Of a stretch of DNA of 64,000 nucleotides, positions 43,555-56,310 are shown piece after piece. Source of the stretch: Agriotes lineatus (taxonomy: Eukaryota; Arthropoda; Insecta; Coleoptera; Elateridae); contig CALNHX010001931.1 in the NCBI GenBank assembly GCA_940337035.1, positions 124,001 to 188,000 of the forward strand. Reading direction: 5' to 3'. The position numbers and the translations under genes are program-made. Under the pieces are notes generated by a model. The model was not told the DNA's origin. It saw only the letters and a program-made list of their open reading frames with translations, and did not search any database. Each line of letters opens with the position of its first letter. Position 1 is the stretch's first letter.

Positions 43555-44415
43555 TTAAGTAACAAGGAATGTAAGGACGTATTAACGTTTGAGGTACGCA
43601 AGTATAAGCCAAAGCGAAGCCGCGGCTTGTTGCCTGCCGAAAATGTTAATAAGCTATACATTCCGAGTTTCTTATTATATTTTTCCCGCTGCTGATCATT
43701 TAAGTCAATGATACAGCCTTAGTAACAAAACGAGTAAGTCGGTGATTATATTTGTTTGCTGCTTTCCCTTGACAACGGAACTTAATATTATTATTAAGTT
43801 CCTAGGATAATAAAATTAGCAACGCAAGATACAGACTTAGACGTTTTGTTTATAATTGTAAGTGTTTATGTGACATGTGACAATCACAGGTAACACGAGT
43901 CACGAAAATTAATCCTGGTGACAGGTGACAAACCAAACGATTTTTCCAAAAATGTAGTAAAATTTCGATAAGCAGCGGGAAAAATATAATAACATAACTC
44001 GGAATGTATCGCCTAGTAACATTTTCGGCAGGCAACAAGCCACGGCTTCGCCTTGGCTTGTACTTGCCTACCTCAAATGTTAATACGTCCTTACATTTCT
44101 TGTTACTTAAATAGCTATTTCCTGCTGCTTATCGAAATTTTCCTAGATTTTTGAAAAACTCATTTGTCTTGACACCTGTCACCAGGATTAATTTTCGTTA
44201 CTCGTGTTACCTGTGAATGTCACATGTCACATAAACACTAACAATTATAAACAAAATGTCTAAGTCTGCATCTTGCTTTGCTAATTTTATTATCCTAGGA
44301 ACTTAATAATAATATTAAGTCCGCTGTCAAGGCAAAGCAGCAAACAAATATAATAACCGATTTACACGTTTTGTTACTAAGGCTGTATCACTGACTTACA
44401 TGATCAGCAGCCGGA
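43555..44415. repeat. interlocked inverted repeats in A-B-A'-B' order
   Basis: Segment A (about 43555-43700) recurs inverted at 43970-44110, and segment B (about 43680-43980) recurs inverted at 44128-44415. B and B' bracket A', while A lies outside. Identity by eye is roughly 85-90 percent. A includes ggcttgttgcctgccgaaaa; B includes cttaatattattattaagtt and gtgacatgtgacaatcacag. No coding; small frames at 43501-43695 and 43850-44038 are inverse images of the same repeat. Confidence 0.7.
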
Positions 44416-46340
44416 AGAAGCTTGTTTATCACATGAAAATGCTTACATTTAAGCTAGACCGTGAGTGTGTACGGCTTGATAAAGGAGAAAATTTGACATG
44501 AAGCCTTATGTTTTCCCACTAAAATATAAAATAGTTCAAAAGCATTTGTTTTGATATCTTTACGATAAACGTTTTTGATAGAAAATTGTCAGCACAGTTG
44601 GTTGATATACTCCATATATTCGTTTGAATTTCCTTTCAAGTATCGAAAGTTTTAGCATCGTTAGAACTGTACTGAATTCTATTATAAATGATTTAATTGT
44701 AATGAATTAAGTATTATTTTGACCATTTCTGCAATTTACGTTTTTTCAGTTTATTTACAGTTCTTCAACATAATAAGCACTTCTTTCTGCTCTTGTCTCA
44801 TAGAACACATCGGTTTATTACACAATTTTTATCCATGCACTTGTCTCAACTGTAATTAATTACGGTGCTCAAATTAATGTAGGGAAGGACGTATCGTCTA
44901 TTCGAACTTTTTATTATGCAGCTGAGAAGATAAAACGACAAAAGATGAGCAGGACTAAGAATTCGTTTTGCTACCATTGCAGAATCAAAATGATAAACAT
45001 TGCGTGAGAGAGAAAATTAAATCTAAACTTGCAACAAATAATACACTCGAATTATCCGAGCATCACAGTTGAATAAATGCATTTGAATGCTAGCCCGCAC
45101 AAAACTTCACGAAAATTCACTTGCGCAGATGTATGCATTGGAAACGAAGCAGCTATAATTACGTGCTGAATAGGATCAAATTATTATGCGACCCAGCCGA
45201 CTCCAGCAAACTCAAATATTTCATTGAAATCACGCTGAGTATTCTAATATCTCATTTGACTTCAATGCCGGAAGGGAAATAGCTTCAGGAGAGGTAAATT
45301 TACCTTTAATCTATTTACGAGCAAAAAGGATAACTGAAACGTCCTATTGCTACGAAAGCTCGTTTTTGCGGGCTGGATGCCGTACCGGATATTAAAGCTT
45401 TTTGTTAATAAGGAAATGTTAAAAACAGATAACGTGACAGTATACAAATGCATAGGAATGAGCATTCGTAATGCGGCGGTGGAACTTTTGTAATAGGCTA
45501 TCATTCAAGATTATGGTTGAGCTTTCAGAAAATTATTAGACTTTTTATTACCGCGTTTGACATTTTACAGCAGCTCATACTAGTTTCACATTATCTTTTC
45601 GCGTTGTGTAACTATTCAGACCCTAACATTTTTTTTTTAATTAATCAGGCACGACTGCAGATATGAAGAACCGAACAAGATGGTAGGTAATGAATTTCAA
45701 TTATGAAGCCGGAGCAAGTTTTCCTGTGGAAAACACATAAATGTACCATTCGAATCGATGCTGTGGGACAAGGGAACTTTGTAATTGACCTGCAGCACGA
45801 CACGCATCCGCCAGTGCCTTTGCGAAAAGCGAACAAGCCGAGCTTCATATCCAGTCACCGCCGACAACTTTCTTGCTTAAACTAATAAAGAAGAAAACTT
45901 GCACAAAGGTATCGAGATAGAATCGATCGAAAAGCGAGTGTTGTACGTGATGGGAGCTTTATTTACTTTCACCGTGTCTATTGATAACGATCGTATATCA
46001 CTTCGGCTCGCAGTTTGTCAAACCTGCCGGAAGTTTTTGGCCGCATTGAAATTGAGGAAAATTAATCAATAGGCCGAAACCAGCACTGTTTTCAAATTTG
46101 AAAACTATCGATCTTTTTCGAACTTCGTAATTAAAACTCAGAGGCACTGACTAGTTCGGCAACTTTTATGTTATTTATGTTCTGGCCTGTGCTGAAGTTA
46201 GAACAAAATGTAGTGCACCTTATTGTGGCTTTAATATTAACTAGCTTATCAAGTAAAATTAATGTTCGACAACCCATTTCAAAAAATATACACACCAAAT
46301 TTGTTCACTTTAAAAAATCAAAATACGAGTATATGGTATG
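44416..46340. other. no firm gene
   Basis: Mostly unique-looking non-coding DNA. A 60-codon frame from the ATG at 45703 to 45885 is less AT-rich and begins MKPEQVFLWKTHK, but another frame is open on the opposite strand over the same bases and no motif is seen, so I do not call a gene. Confidence 0.35.
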
Positions 46341-47406
46341 CAGTGTGTCCAATATAAGTAGGGCCAGTATGGGAATCTTGTTAATAGTATGAGCTACAAA
46401 TTTGTTTAAATAGGAAAAAAATTGCGTAATTAAAGGACTAACAAAATGACACCTACAGATTCTTGATATGGTTTTTCGTTTTTAAGTTATCTTTAAAAAT
46501 CCGAATTTTTGGATTTTCTATTCTATTCTTTCTGGTGTTAAAGTTACAGCGAAATTCACAAAACTCCATTGTAGCAACTTTTTATGGATTTAAAGGCCAC
46601 GTTATCAGCTTTTTTATCCGACCGTTTCGTCTTCGAACAACAATCATCAATTTAATTCTTTTAAATACGGTCCTTATTTTCTGATCTCATATTTTAGAAG
46701 CCCTTTTTATTCTGAATTCAACCAAATATTATGGTGTAATCACGTTTCGATTTTTTATCATGATCAACAAATTTTTTGATACGGACCTGTGTCGTAAAGC
46801 ATTTTATACGTCGTTTCAGCTTTTGTAATCTAAATAAAGAAGTAATGAGCCACACTGGATGTTTTTCAATCCTTAATAATCGCATATAGCTTTGGAGTAC
46901 AAATAATTTGTCAAAGTAATTAATTGATTTATCGGTTCTTCTTCTTTCTTATAAACAATATCTCAAATTAGAAATAACAAACATACAATAAGGCTAATTA
47001 CTTTTTTCTTTAAATGAAACAGCTAAAAAAACGTATCAAATGCTTCTAAAATTTTACATCACAAAATAAGAGTCGTATTTAAAAAAATTAGGTTGATGAC
47101 GTTTGGTCGAAGATGATACGTCGATTAAAAACATTAATGACGTCATCTTTAGGTCCACGAAAAGTTGCTACAAATAAGTTTTTGTAAGTTTTGCTCTAAC
47201 TTTAGTATTAACTGCAGAAGAAAAATGGAATTGAAAATCCAAACATTCGGTTTTCTAATATAACTCAAAAACGAAAAATCATATCAAGGACTTCTAGACA
47301 TAATTTCGTTAACCCTTTACGCAACTTCTTTCCAATTATCCAAATTTATATCTCTTACTATAAACGAGATCCCCATACTAGCCCTCCTTAGTTTAGACAC
47401 AATCTG
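46341..47406. mobile_element. mariner-type element with about 370-bp diverged inverted arms
   Basis: Left end cagtgtgtccaatataagta and the inverse of the right end (cagattgtgtctaaactaag) start arms that align from 46341 to about 46712 and from 47406 back to about 47030, at perhaps 70-75 percent identity. TA follows the right end. No transposase is recognisable in the 317-bp centre. Confidence 0.65.
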
Positions 47407-47481
47407 TATTTGTAGAAATATTTGGCAAACTTCATGGTGCGACCCAAATACATTTTGTGCCACAAAACATAAATAGTAATT

Positions 47482-47850
47482 TATTATACAAGACGATAAA
47501 GTTAAATTTTATCCACGAGTGAATCGTTTAACGTCGAGACGAAGTCGAGACGTTAATGATTCAAGAGTGGATAGAAATAACTTTATCGTCGTGTATAATA
47601 CAATATTTTTTTCTATAGCAAGAACTTTAACAATTTCAAAAGAAAATGACAGTCAATCACATTTCAAAATGTCAGTAGCTAGATTGGGTTGCTACGATAA
47701 TTCGAAGCTGTCATATTTAATTTAAACAAAAGTTAGAAAATTAAATTACTTTATCTATCCTTGATGTTAAAGTGCTACTTTATCTACCCTTGCTGTTAAA
47801 GTAAAACTTGACCTTTTGTTTTGAGTTGATAAAAGCACACTTTAAGATGT
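47482..47850. repeat. palindromic repeat, copy 1 (intact)
   Basis: A palindrome centred at about 47541 (tattatacaagacgataaag ... ctttatcgtcgtgtataata) is followed by a shared tail (ctatagcaagaactttaaca). The same unit recurs at 47850-47929 plus 50294-50490. Small plus-strand frame 47519-47725 is part of the repeat. Confidence 0.7.
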
Positions 47851-47929
47851 GCTATAGAAAAATAGTAATTTATTATACAAGACGATAAAGTTAAATTTTA
47901 TCCACGAGTGAATCGTTTAACGTCGAGAC

Positions 47930-50285
47930 CAGGGCCGTCGCTAGACTTTTGGCCGCCCGGTGCAGGTTTTTAAGTTGTCACCATTATGTCGGTGACTATT
48001 ACAAAAATGGCTAAGTTAAAAAAAAATATTAACAAATATAGCACGGTTAAATATACATATACTATATACTACATAGTAACACATACATAATACATAGATA
48101 AAAATTAAACTCTAAAAAATCTGACTCAGACACAAATACATAGTTACATAAAAAAACTAAATATATCTTGGGGCTTTTTTTTTCAGAAAACATACATTTT
48201 TATCATAATTTAAATTCTTGGCACATTCATGTTCGATCTTAAATAATTTTCGATTATTTTTAATTTCGAGAAACTTCTTTCCCCAAAAGCAACTGAGATG
48301 GGTAAAGTGAGTGAGATTCTAAGAAATATTACTAAATTAGGGAAACTGTTTTCTAAATTATTTTCTGTTATGTACTTAAGAGTATTTAAAGGATTCTTAG
48401 TTTCATGTTCGTTTAACCCAATCAAGGTTATAAATGAGAGCAGCTCATCTTTAAGTTCCAAGCCGTTTATGTAACTATTTAAACTACCAGTACCGGATAA
48501 GTGTATGCAAAACCATGTAGAGTTTGACTAATTCATTTTTATTAAAAGTGGAAAGCAATGAAATATTGTAAAGAAAAGACAAATAATCTGCATGGACCCT
48601 TAAAAGTTCGAATCTTTCTTTTATAGTATATTATGATACTAGTGTATAAGTACGCCTTTAAAGCACGTGCGACGAGTTTAAAAGCACAACGCGCCAGCGG
48701 CCTCCAATAGCAACGTGTTAAAAAGACGTAATTCGAGCGCTAATATTACGTCACTTTTGACTTTAGAAACTGTGCAAAAAGTTGTCATTTGGACACGACC
48801 GTAGAAAAAATATTGAATTGTGTCCAACACACCAAAAAATATATCAACCTTGAACTTTTATTGAGGGTTGTGTATCGGTTCATCTTTACCTTCATATAAA
48901 AATTGCCTCGTTTTTTTTCTCCGTCGAGCTTAAGATTCGGACGAGAATTTCGCTTCGATTTCCAATTCACCCGTTAGTTCTGTAATACGACCTTTTGCCG
49001 AGCCCTACACCTACTGAATTATTACGTTACAATTATCTGGTTTGCTAGCTTATCTAGTCGGTGAGCTATGAGACTCGGCAGTGCGGTTAAAGGTAAACTA
49101 ATATTGTTGAGGTCAGCCCGTTGACACCTGAAATGTTATACTTACAAATGCAAACACCAATAGTAATAAAAACCCAACAGTCTACAGGAATACATATAAT
49201 CTGTAAGCAAACATAGACACACAAATAAATATACACAAATACAAGTACATAAAGCAGTTGTGCACTGCACATGAGTAAATGCCTTAACTGGATACTAAAC
49301 GTTCAGTAGCGCATGCAAAGTCAAAGCTTACGAGAGCAATGTATAAAATAATTCCGCACACACGAATAGCTTGAACGCGAAGTATCGATTCTTTAGGACG
49401 CGTCGCTATTTGCAGCCCCGCCAAATTAGCAAATGACGTAATGCCGGCCGGTACTTCCCCGTTACCTGGCAGCGAGCTCCTTGCTCATAGTTGAGCAATG
49501 GTTCGTTAAAACAATTATCAACAATAATCTAATTGTTTTCTGACCTCGTAGCGCGGTTTCTACCAGGGCTAATCTTGTTTCCCTTTGTTCAACAAGTAGC
49601 CCGTGGACCGCTGGGGTGCTGCGGTTGAAATTTTTCTTCAAGCGCCGTCGATTTGGACACCGCTGACGCCTCCAATGTGTTGTTTCACGTCTATGGCTTG
49701 CATCTCGCCTAGAGCTGCCCGTACTCCATGGTGGACACAATAAGACTTCACTTGGCCAATTTGGCAGCGAATCAATTGATCCGCGCTATTCACCTACTAG
49801 GGTCCGAATAGGTCGATCCGCGCGGTTCACCAACTTTAGCGCGAATGAGTTCACTTGCTGCTTCCAGAGTTTGCACATTGCACTCGAAAACTTATAGCCT
49901 GCGGTCACTTACATCGATCCGTACTTTTACTGCGTTGTTACGTAAATAAAACATAAGAACACATACTGTCAGGCTTTATTACTAATTGGGTATATAATCA
50001 AAAGGTATAGAATAGGTAAATACAGGTGGCATGAATTGGCCCGTTTCAGTTCTCGAGCATCAACCAATAATTGTTTAAAAAAGGCATCTGTTCGACAGCT
50101 TTGAAAATTATTTTTAAGTGATTAAAGGCATTTGGCAGATTCAGTAATATTAATGTTCTTACGTTGGAGCAATCATATCATATAATAAAAAAATATTAAA
50201 ATATTTTGTTAAGAAAAATAGCCGCCCCCCAAAAACGGCCGCCCGGTGCGGCCGCACGCTCGCACGTGCTGTAACGACGGCCCTG
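47930..50285 (-). mobile_element. hAT element, 2356 bp, inserted in palindromic repeat copy 2
   Basis: TIR CAGGGCCGTCG at 47930 and its inverse CGACGGCCCTG ending at 50285, with a perfect 8-bp target duplication GTCGAGAC (47922-47929 and 50286-50293). ggccgcccggtgc occurs near both ends. The only coding remnant is the transposase C-terminus on minus (48210-48461); most of the interior looks non-coding. Confidence 0.9.
48210..48461 (-). pseudogene. hAT transposase dimerisation domain fragment
   Basis: The 83-residue frame contains LTLPISVAFGERSFSKLKII and NYLRSNMNVPRI, the dimerisation region typical of the hAT group related to zinc-finger MYM-type proteins. Upstream on the minus strand the reading continues only briefly (GLELKDELLSF) and then degrades into stops, and the N-terminal zinc fingers and RNase H-like catalytic part are not seen. 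It lies close to the left TIR of the hAT element 47930-50285, in the orientation expected for the 3' end of its transposase gene. Family call is firm from this motif; the gene is dead. Confidence 0.8.
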
Positions 50286-50293
50286 GTCGAGAC

Positions 50294-50490
50294 GAAGTCG
50301 AGTGGATAGTAATAACTATTTATCGTCGTGTATAATAATTTTTTTTTCTATAGCAAGAACTTTAACAATTTCAAAAGAAAATAAGGAAAGTCAATCACAC
50401 TTTAAAAGCTCAGTAGCTAGATTAGGTTACTAGGATAATACGAAGCTGTAATATTTAATTTAAATAAAAGTTATAAAATTAAATTACTTT
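50294..50490. repeat. right part of palindromic repeat copy 2
   Basis: Continues the repeat interrupted by the hAT element: gaagtcgagtggatag, tttatcgtcgtgtataata and the ctatagcaagaactttaaca tail match copy 1. Confidence 0.7.
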
Positions 50491-50496
50491 TTTCTA

Positions 50497-50734
50497 CAGC
50501 CGTCAAAAAAACGCGACATTTATGCATCGCTATAGATACGCGACGTTTAACTTTTTTTAACACGTGAAAAAATAATATTTCTTCACGGCTAGCAGTGAAA
50601 AAACGGTTTGGGAACACCATTTACTTAGTTACAACACATATAAAACGTTACGTACATAATAATATTACTCTACTTATTTGCTATATACGTATGATTTTTT
50701 TGCAGAGAATCTTTTATTCTTTTTTTGACGGCTG
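50497..50734. mobile_element. Tc1/mariner MITE, 238 bp
   Basis: Ends cagccgtcaaaaaaa and tttttttgacggctg are inverse copies, bounded by TA, and the palindromy extends a few bases beyond (ttttttcta / tagaaaaaa). A plus-strand frame across it (50595-50819) is not a gene. Confidence 0.75.
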
Positions 50735-52799
50735 TAGAAAAAACGTTGTTTGTACTTATTTCGTGGCCAAAATTCGTGTTTTTATGGCGCGTTTGAATGA
50801 CTTTTCTGCCTCGACCTGACGGTCTCGGCGAAAATTGACACTCATTTCACGCACTTAATACAAAATAGTATATTGTATGTTAAGAGCTGAAAGTGCATTC
50901 TTGCCGCTTGCACATGAATATGCCGGTTGAAGCAAAGCCGAAACCAGCAATCATGCAAAAGCGGAAAGAGCACTTTTAGCTCAAAACATACATACTATTT
51001 TTCCGATGACTGAGCATATTATTAATGGAAAATATCATATTTCATTTTATTGCAAATATTAATTGACAAACAAGTTAACATTACTCTCGCAGTGTATATA
51101 TATATATATATATATACAGAGTGATTGAAAATTTCACAGTAAAATATAAGGGCGTTATTCTGCATAAAAAAGAGAAAAACTCTAATAAACATATGTCCTA
51201 AAACAAGATATCCTTGCTCAAAGAATTATTAACTCGTTTTTCAACTTTTAAGATTTAGTAGGCTGGTTGGTGTTTTATTCCAACACATGTTCTTTGTTGA
51301 CATTCAATATGTGGGCGTTGTTCTACAGTAAAAAGTAGGGAAATAATAAACACGCGTTCCAAAAAAAATTAGTTCAGGTCTATCTTTTTTTCTTTTTCTT
51401 TTTTAAGTAAAATTTATAGTAACTGTCCGAAGTAATCTAATTTTTCTGAGTCATTTATAATATTAGTAGCAGTTGTAAGTAAAACAAAGAGATAATAAAA
51501 ACAAAACACCTAAACGTTCAAAAAGGTCATGACTGCCAATTTATTATTAATAAATTAATTACCAAACAGAAAAATAGTTTGGAGAGAAAAACTATCAAAT
51601 TAAAAAGTACAAAGTAAAGAATTTAAACAAGATAAAAGTCAGTATGAAATAATATTAAATTTATGAGCTAAAGTCATATTAGAATAAATTAGTTGTAATT
51701 TGTAAGATTAACTAATAAAACCTACTGTATATAGTTAAAATAATCCAGAAGGTTAATTTTTAAAACATTTAGATTAAAATTACACGAAATTTTGTTCGAA
51801 AAGTACATGTTTTATAGTACAAATAAAATTCGAAAAATAAAAACCCTTTAATTAAATTATTTATTGACTGGTTGGAGTATTAAAGGGTACATTTAACTAA
51901 AATTATAAATGGAAGAAATAAAAATGAACCATACGGAAGAATAAAATGGTTAATAAACGACTTGGGGTAACTACAGATAAGTCAATATTAGGTATCCTTC
52001 GATTTGGAATTTCGTGTGAGTTGCTGTTGATACATCTGCAATTGAGCTGGAATTGGGTGTATACTGCATCTGGTTGAATTTGACTCGGGTGGCATCAGTG
52101 TTCTTTTGTGACGTCTGAAATAATATGTAATAATTGAATTGGATTAAGAAGGAGAACAGTTTTTGGATAGCTAGTGGCTTAGTAGCTGTTACAAGTAGAT
52201 TAGAATTGCTAGTTTGAGTCTATACAAGGTACATTTAAATCGAGGACATCTGAGTTGGAGTGTGACACCATAACGGTGTGCGGCCTGTAGTTGCACCGTG
52301 GATTCTAGTGAAAGTGGGATTTCTGTGGAGGATCCAAATACAAATGACAAGGTGGTTTGAATGCGTTTGTGCTGTTTCTGCAGGGATGTTGTATTCATTC
52401 TACGTAAGGCCAGGAAATCAGGTATATGTGAATAAAATAAACATTAATTAATTTCTACAGTAAAATAATTAGCTATACACATAAAAACTTACTTTCGTTA
52501 ACATGTTAGAAATGATGTGAGGTTATTGAAAATTAGTTCAGTTTTTAAAATGTCGTATTAATAATTTGACAGTGACAATCTGAAAGATTAAAAATAATTC
52601 TGACATGATTCGTTATTAATCAAAGTATTTGATAGTTTTTCTAATGCAAGGCATCATATTAATTGAGCTAGCCAAGTAATAAATTTTTTGATAAATTAAA
52701 ATTGGAATTGGGGCAAATATTCTATTAGGGGAAATTTTGCACTGAAGTATTTAACTAATATGTAGATATTGCCTTGATAAGAAGAGTCAATACTATAAC
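50735..52799. other. AT-rich region without a recognisable gene
   Basis: An (AT)n run at about 51094-51116 precedes acagagtgattgaaaatttc, a mariner-like end without visible partner. A phrase gggcgtt[a/g]ttct with flanking similarity occurs near 51149 and 51315. Nothing else. Confidence 0.4.
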
Positions 52800-55700
52800 A
52801 ATATATACTTATGTATGTATGTAGTATATATCTAGCAAACACAGGACTTAAAGGCCCAAGGCTTGTTTGGCTATGTGTTTCCATTCCTTTTTATCCACAG
52901 CCACTCGCTTTCAGTTTTTCATATTCAGTTGCATGAAGTCTGACTTAACTTGATTCATCCATCTGATTTTGGGTCGCCCTCTTCTTCTTGTATCTTTCAC
53001 TCCACGTTTGATCACTTATTTTGTGGCTCTATTGCATTTTTACGTGACCTAAGCATCTAATCATGTTGCCTCTCATTTCTTGTGTTATATTGGTCCCCAT
53101 ACAGGCTCCATTATTTCCTGGTTCGATCTCGTTATCCACTGGCCATCGAATGGTTTCCCCTTAAAACTCCCCCTCAAAATCTGCCTCTCCCACATTTCCA
53201 GTTGTATTATGACACGCATTGTTAAAGTCCACATCTTACTCCCATATGTTAGCACGGGCGATAATAATTGTTCTATATACACGTAGCTTCAGCCGTCTTG
53301 ATGTTATGGAAAAAAAGCACTTGCACTTTTTTTTTGTTTTAACTAAACTCGCATTCACTTCTGTGTCACCCCCCTCTCCGATTCGTTACAGTCACCCCTA
53401 AATAATTGAATTCGAACATCTCTGCAAATTTATATTCTTTCCCATCCAAAGATTTAATTTTTAAACTACCACTTCCACATCTCACTCCTACTTCATTGTA
53501 TTTGTTTTTTCCTCATTAAAATATAACCCAACTACTCTAGAGCTTTCCTCCAGCTACGTGAGTATCTCCTACAGCCTTTTTTTCGTTCTGGTAATCAGTA
53601 CTAAATCATCAGAATATGGTACGTACTGATGCGCAATATAGTGCGTTTGATGAAAATTTTAGTATTACGTAGTACGTACTCTAGAATACGGTTGAACAGC
53701 TCGGTCGATAGAGGGTTACCCTGTCGAAGCCGTCGGTTGACCACAAACGTTTCAGATACACTTCCATTAAATCTTACTTTATTATTAGAGCTTACCAGAG
53801 TTAATCTTGTTAGGGCCGATTTCGTAATGAAATTTAAAGCTTCATTTAACTAAAGTGACATTAGAATGTGCACAGAAACATGTGCTACGTATGTCATCAT
53901 GAACAATCTAACTTTACTTTAGTTAAAAGTAGATTTAAAATTGATTATGAAACCGGCCCTTAGTCTTATAACTTTTGCAGATATTCCAAGTCTCTCAATT
54001 GTTTCAAATAATCTATTCCTACTAATTGAATTGCTGGTTTGCCTAAATACCATGTGGAGTGGCAAGATGTGCCCATAACTGTTAGCTATTATCTGGTTTA
54101 ATACAAATATCTGAGCACTAACTGTTCCTTATAAATCCCCACAGATAGTCGCTTATATCCTCTTCTTCCGCTTTTACATTCAGCTTGTTTTTAAGTGCTT
54201 TTGCTAAAACTTTGTACAAAAAATCCAGCAATGCTATGCCTCTATAATTTTCACGGTACGTCTGGTCTCCTTTTTGAGTACTGGGCATGGCACTGCGTCA
54301 GACCCACTTTTCATGCATTTCTTTTTTATCCCTTATTTCAGTGATAAGGTCATTCACCTCACATTCCACTCTCTTTTAGTAACTCCGCCACGATACCGTT
54401 TTACTCTCCGCTTTTATTAATCTTCAGCTTGTCAATGATGTCCTTGATGTTCTCTTGGGTAGGTAGTTTCACCAGGTTACTTTCGCTTTCAAATTCCGGT
54501 ATATTTTCTAAATCATTTTGATCATTTCTTGTTAACGTCAGTCTATTCCATTCACTTTATTCTAATTATCATTTTTATTCAATATTTAAAAAAAATTCCA
54601 ACCACGTATCCTAAACTTTTTTCTTTCCCCCTATCCAGCTTACCATTCTTATCTCTGTAAAACACAGGACTTCCTTTGTAGTTTTTCCTTTTCCTTTCGA
54701 CTTCTTGATAGAAGTTACGTAATTCCTTGTTGATAAAGTTTTCCTCTATTTTCCGTAGTTGTTGGTCTACATGTACTTTTTTTTATTTTATATAGTTGCT
54801 CTACTTCTTTTCTGGACTTGTTATAACTTGTTTTATTTTCCTGGGTAGATTTCGATATTTTTACATCTTAACTTGGTTTCTTCTTCGATTACCTGTTTAA
54901 ATTCATTATCAAAGGAGGGCAATATGTCGTAGTTCCAGCTGATTATTTAATTCCTGTTCTAGAGTGCATCTAGATTGTTGCATAGCCTTCTTGTCAAATA
55001 CCTTGCCTTTATCGTATTTTCTCTTCTTCGTTATACTCTTTGGTCTTATGTTTCCTTTTGTATCTAACTAGAAAGTGGCCAGAATTTACATCGGCCCCTT
55101 TATAACTACTGACGTCTTTAATATATTTTTCATCTCTTGTTTTCACCAAAACATGATGAATTTGGTTGTAGGTTCTGCCATCTGGTGACATCCATGTGTC
55201 TTTAAGTGTAGTTTTATGTTGAAAATATGTCGACTTAATCTTCAAGTACCTTTCTATAGCAAATTCCATCCGTTTTTTACCATTTCTATTGATTTCGGGG
55301 TTTGTACTGATTTCCTATAGTTGGCTTATATGTCTTCTTTCCCTAACTTGGCGTTACAATCCCCTATTACCAGTGTTTTATATCATTGGATGGTAATGCT
55401 TGATAAAGTTTTTCTACTTCCTTGTAATAAACTTCCTTTTCATCTATTTCCTTCTCCTCAATTGAGGCGTGTATATTTATTGTACTTATGTTTCTATACG
55501 TTTCTTTTACTCTTAGACTACATAACCTATCGGATATATGTTTCAAATCTAATACCAGTTGTTTAATATTGCGATGTACCATGAATCTAGTTCCAAATAA
55601 AAATTTCATTATTTTGTTGTTTAGTTTCTTGCAATGCAATACTATTAATTATTAGCTTAAGTTTATTAATGCCTCTTCCTCAAAAGTGTCTCTAAAGCCA

Positions 55701-56120
55701 AGTTTCTAGTGAAAGTGTGTTTTTGGTCTTTTTCCTTTTCCGTGATGTTGTCTATTTGACTGCTAAACTTTTCTGTGATTTCTTCGTTAACTTTTCTTTG
55801 AGTGCATTCCAATCCAGTTTATATTAATCTTGCTGTCAAGTTTCCCTGTTGACTCCTGCTCTGCTAGCCTCCTATCTTCTTTCCTTATTTTTTGTATTTT
55901 TTGTTGGTATTCCAGCTGACCATCTCTTAATACAGTTACTGTTTTTATAAGATCTCTCATAATTGATTTCAGTTCTTCCATATCTTTTCTTTCTTTGGCC
56001 GGGGTTCCATTGTGTTCTTACTTTTAGTGAAACTTTCCGGTTCTTCAGATGTGTCTCTTTTCTTGTTGGTGCCTTCAGTTGTTGAGCTATCGCTATCATA
56101 ATGCGTGTTCCGTGTTCCAC
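52800..56120 (-). pseudogene. RTE-type LINE: coiled-coil region, endonuclease and reverse transcriptase, multiply broken
   Basis: Minus strand from about 56120: a polar, KR/E-rich segment (TSEEPESFTKSKN), a coiled-coil start (MEELKSIMRDLIKTVTVLRD), then an endonuclease with IALQETK-like remnants, FMVHRNIKQLVLDLKHISDR, EVEKLYQALPSNDIK, GDCNAKLGK and SPDGRTYNQIHHVLVK...SGHFLVR (the catalytic SDH reads SGH). The RT follows: NYRGIALLDFLYKVLAKAL, RLFETIERLGISAKVIRL, VNRRLRQGNPLS and a mutated active site YSDD at 53605-53616, then PVLTYGSKMWTLTM and ERQILRGSFKGK, and the end KEWKHIAKQALGL-like near 52870. A (TATG)n-like run at 52811-52831 marks the 3' tail. Frameshifts, stops and a nested MITE (53813-53959) show it is dead. 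Confidence 0.85.
53813..53959. mobile_element. PIF/Harbinger-type MITE, 147 bp, nested in the RTE LINE
   Basis: Starts gggccgatttcgtaatg and ends with the inverse (gattatgaaaccggccc); TTA flanks both sides as a 3-bp target duplication (53810-53812 and 53960-53962). Removing it restores the RT reading ...SAKVIRL / TRLTLV.... Confidence 0.8.
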
Positions 56121-56247
56121 TTGTTTATAAACATGCCTTCGAATAATGCGCTATCGCTGGTCGACCGCAGACCGTGGTCGTGCGACCTTGTTCCACAGTC
56201 GTTACAGGGCTGCAATATTCTTGCTTATTAGTAGCTTCAGCGTACTT

Positions 56248-56310
56248 ATGCGAACGTTTTGTCCGTCCGTCTGTCTGTCCGTCCGTCCGTTTGTCTGTCT
56301 GTCTGGATCG
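56248..56310 (+). repeat. (GTCC/GTCT)n imperfect tetranucleotide repeat
   Basis: About a dozen GTCC, GTCT or GTTT units, followed by a block (tcgcctgtaactttcgaacg) that looks like the body of a dispersed repeat up to about 56520. Frames on both strands across it, including a 105-codon one on minus, are repeat artefacts. Confidence 0.7.

Noticed and set aside
45645..45885. Overlapping 60-67-codon frames on both strands
   Set aside because: Less AT-rich DNA opens frames on both strands by chance; no motif or splice support.
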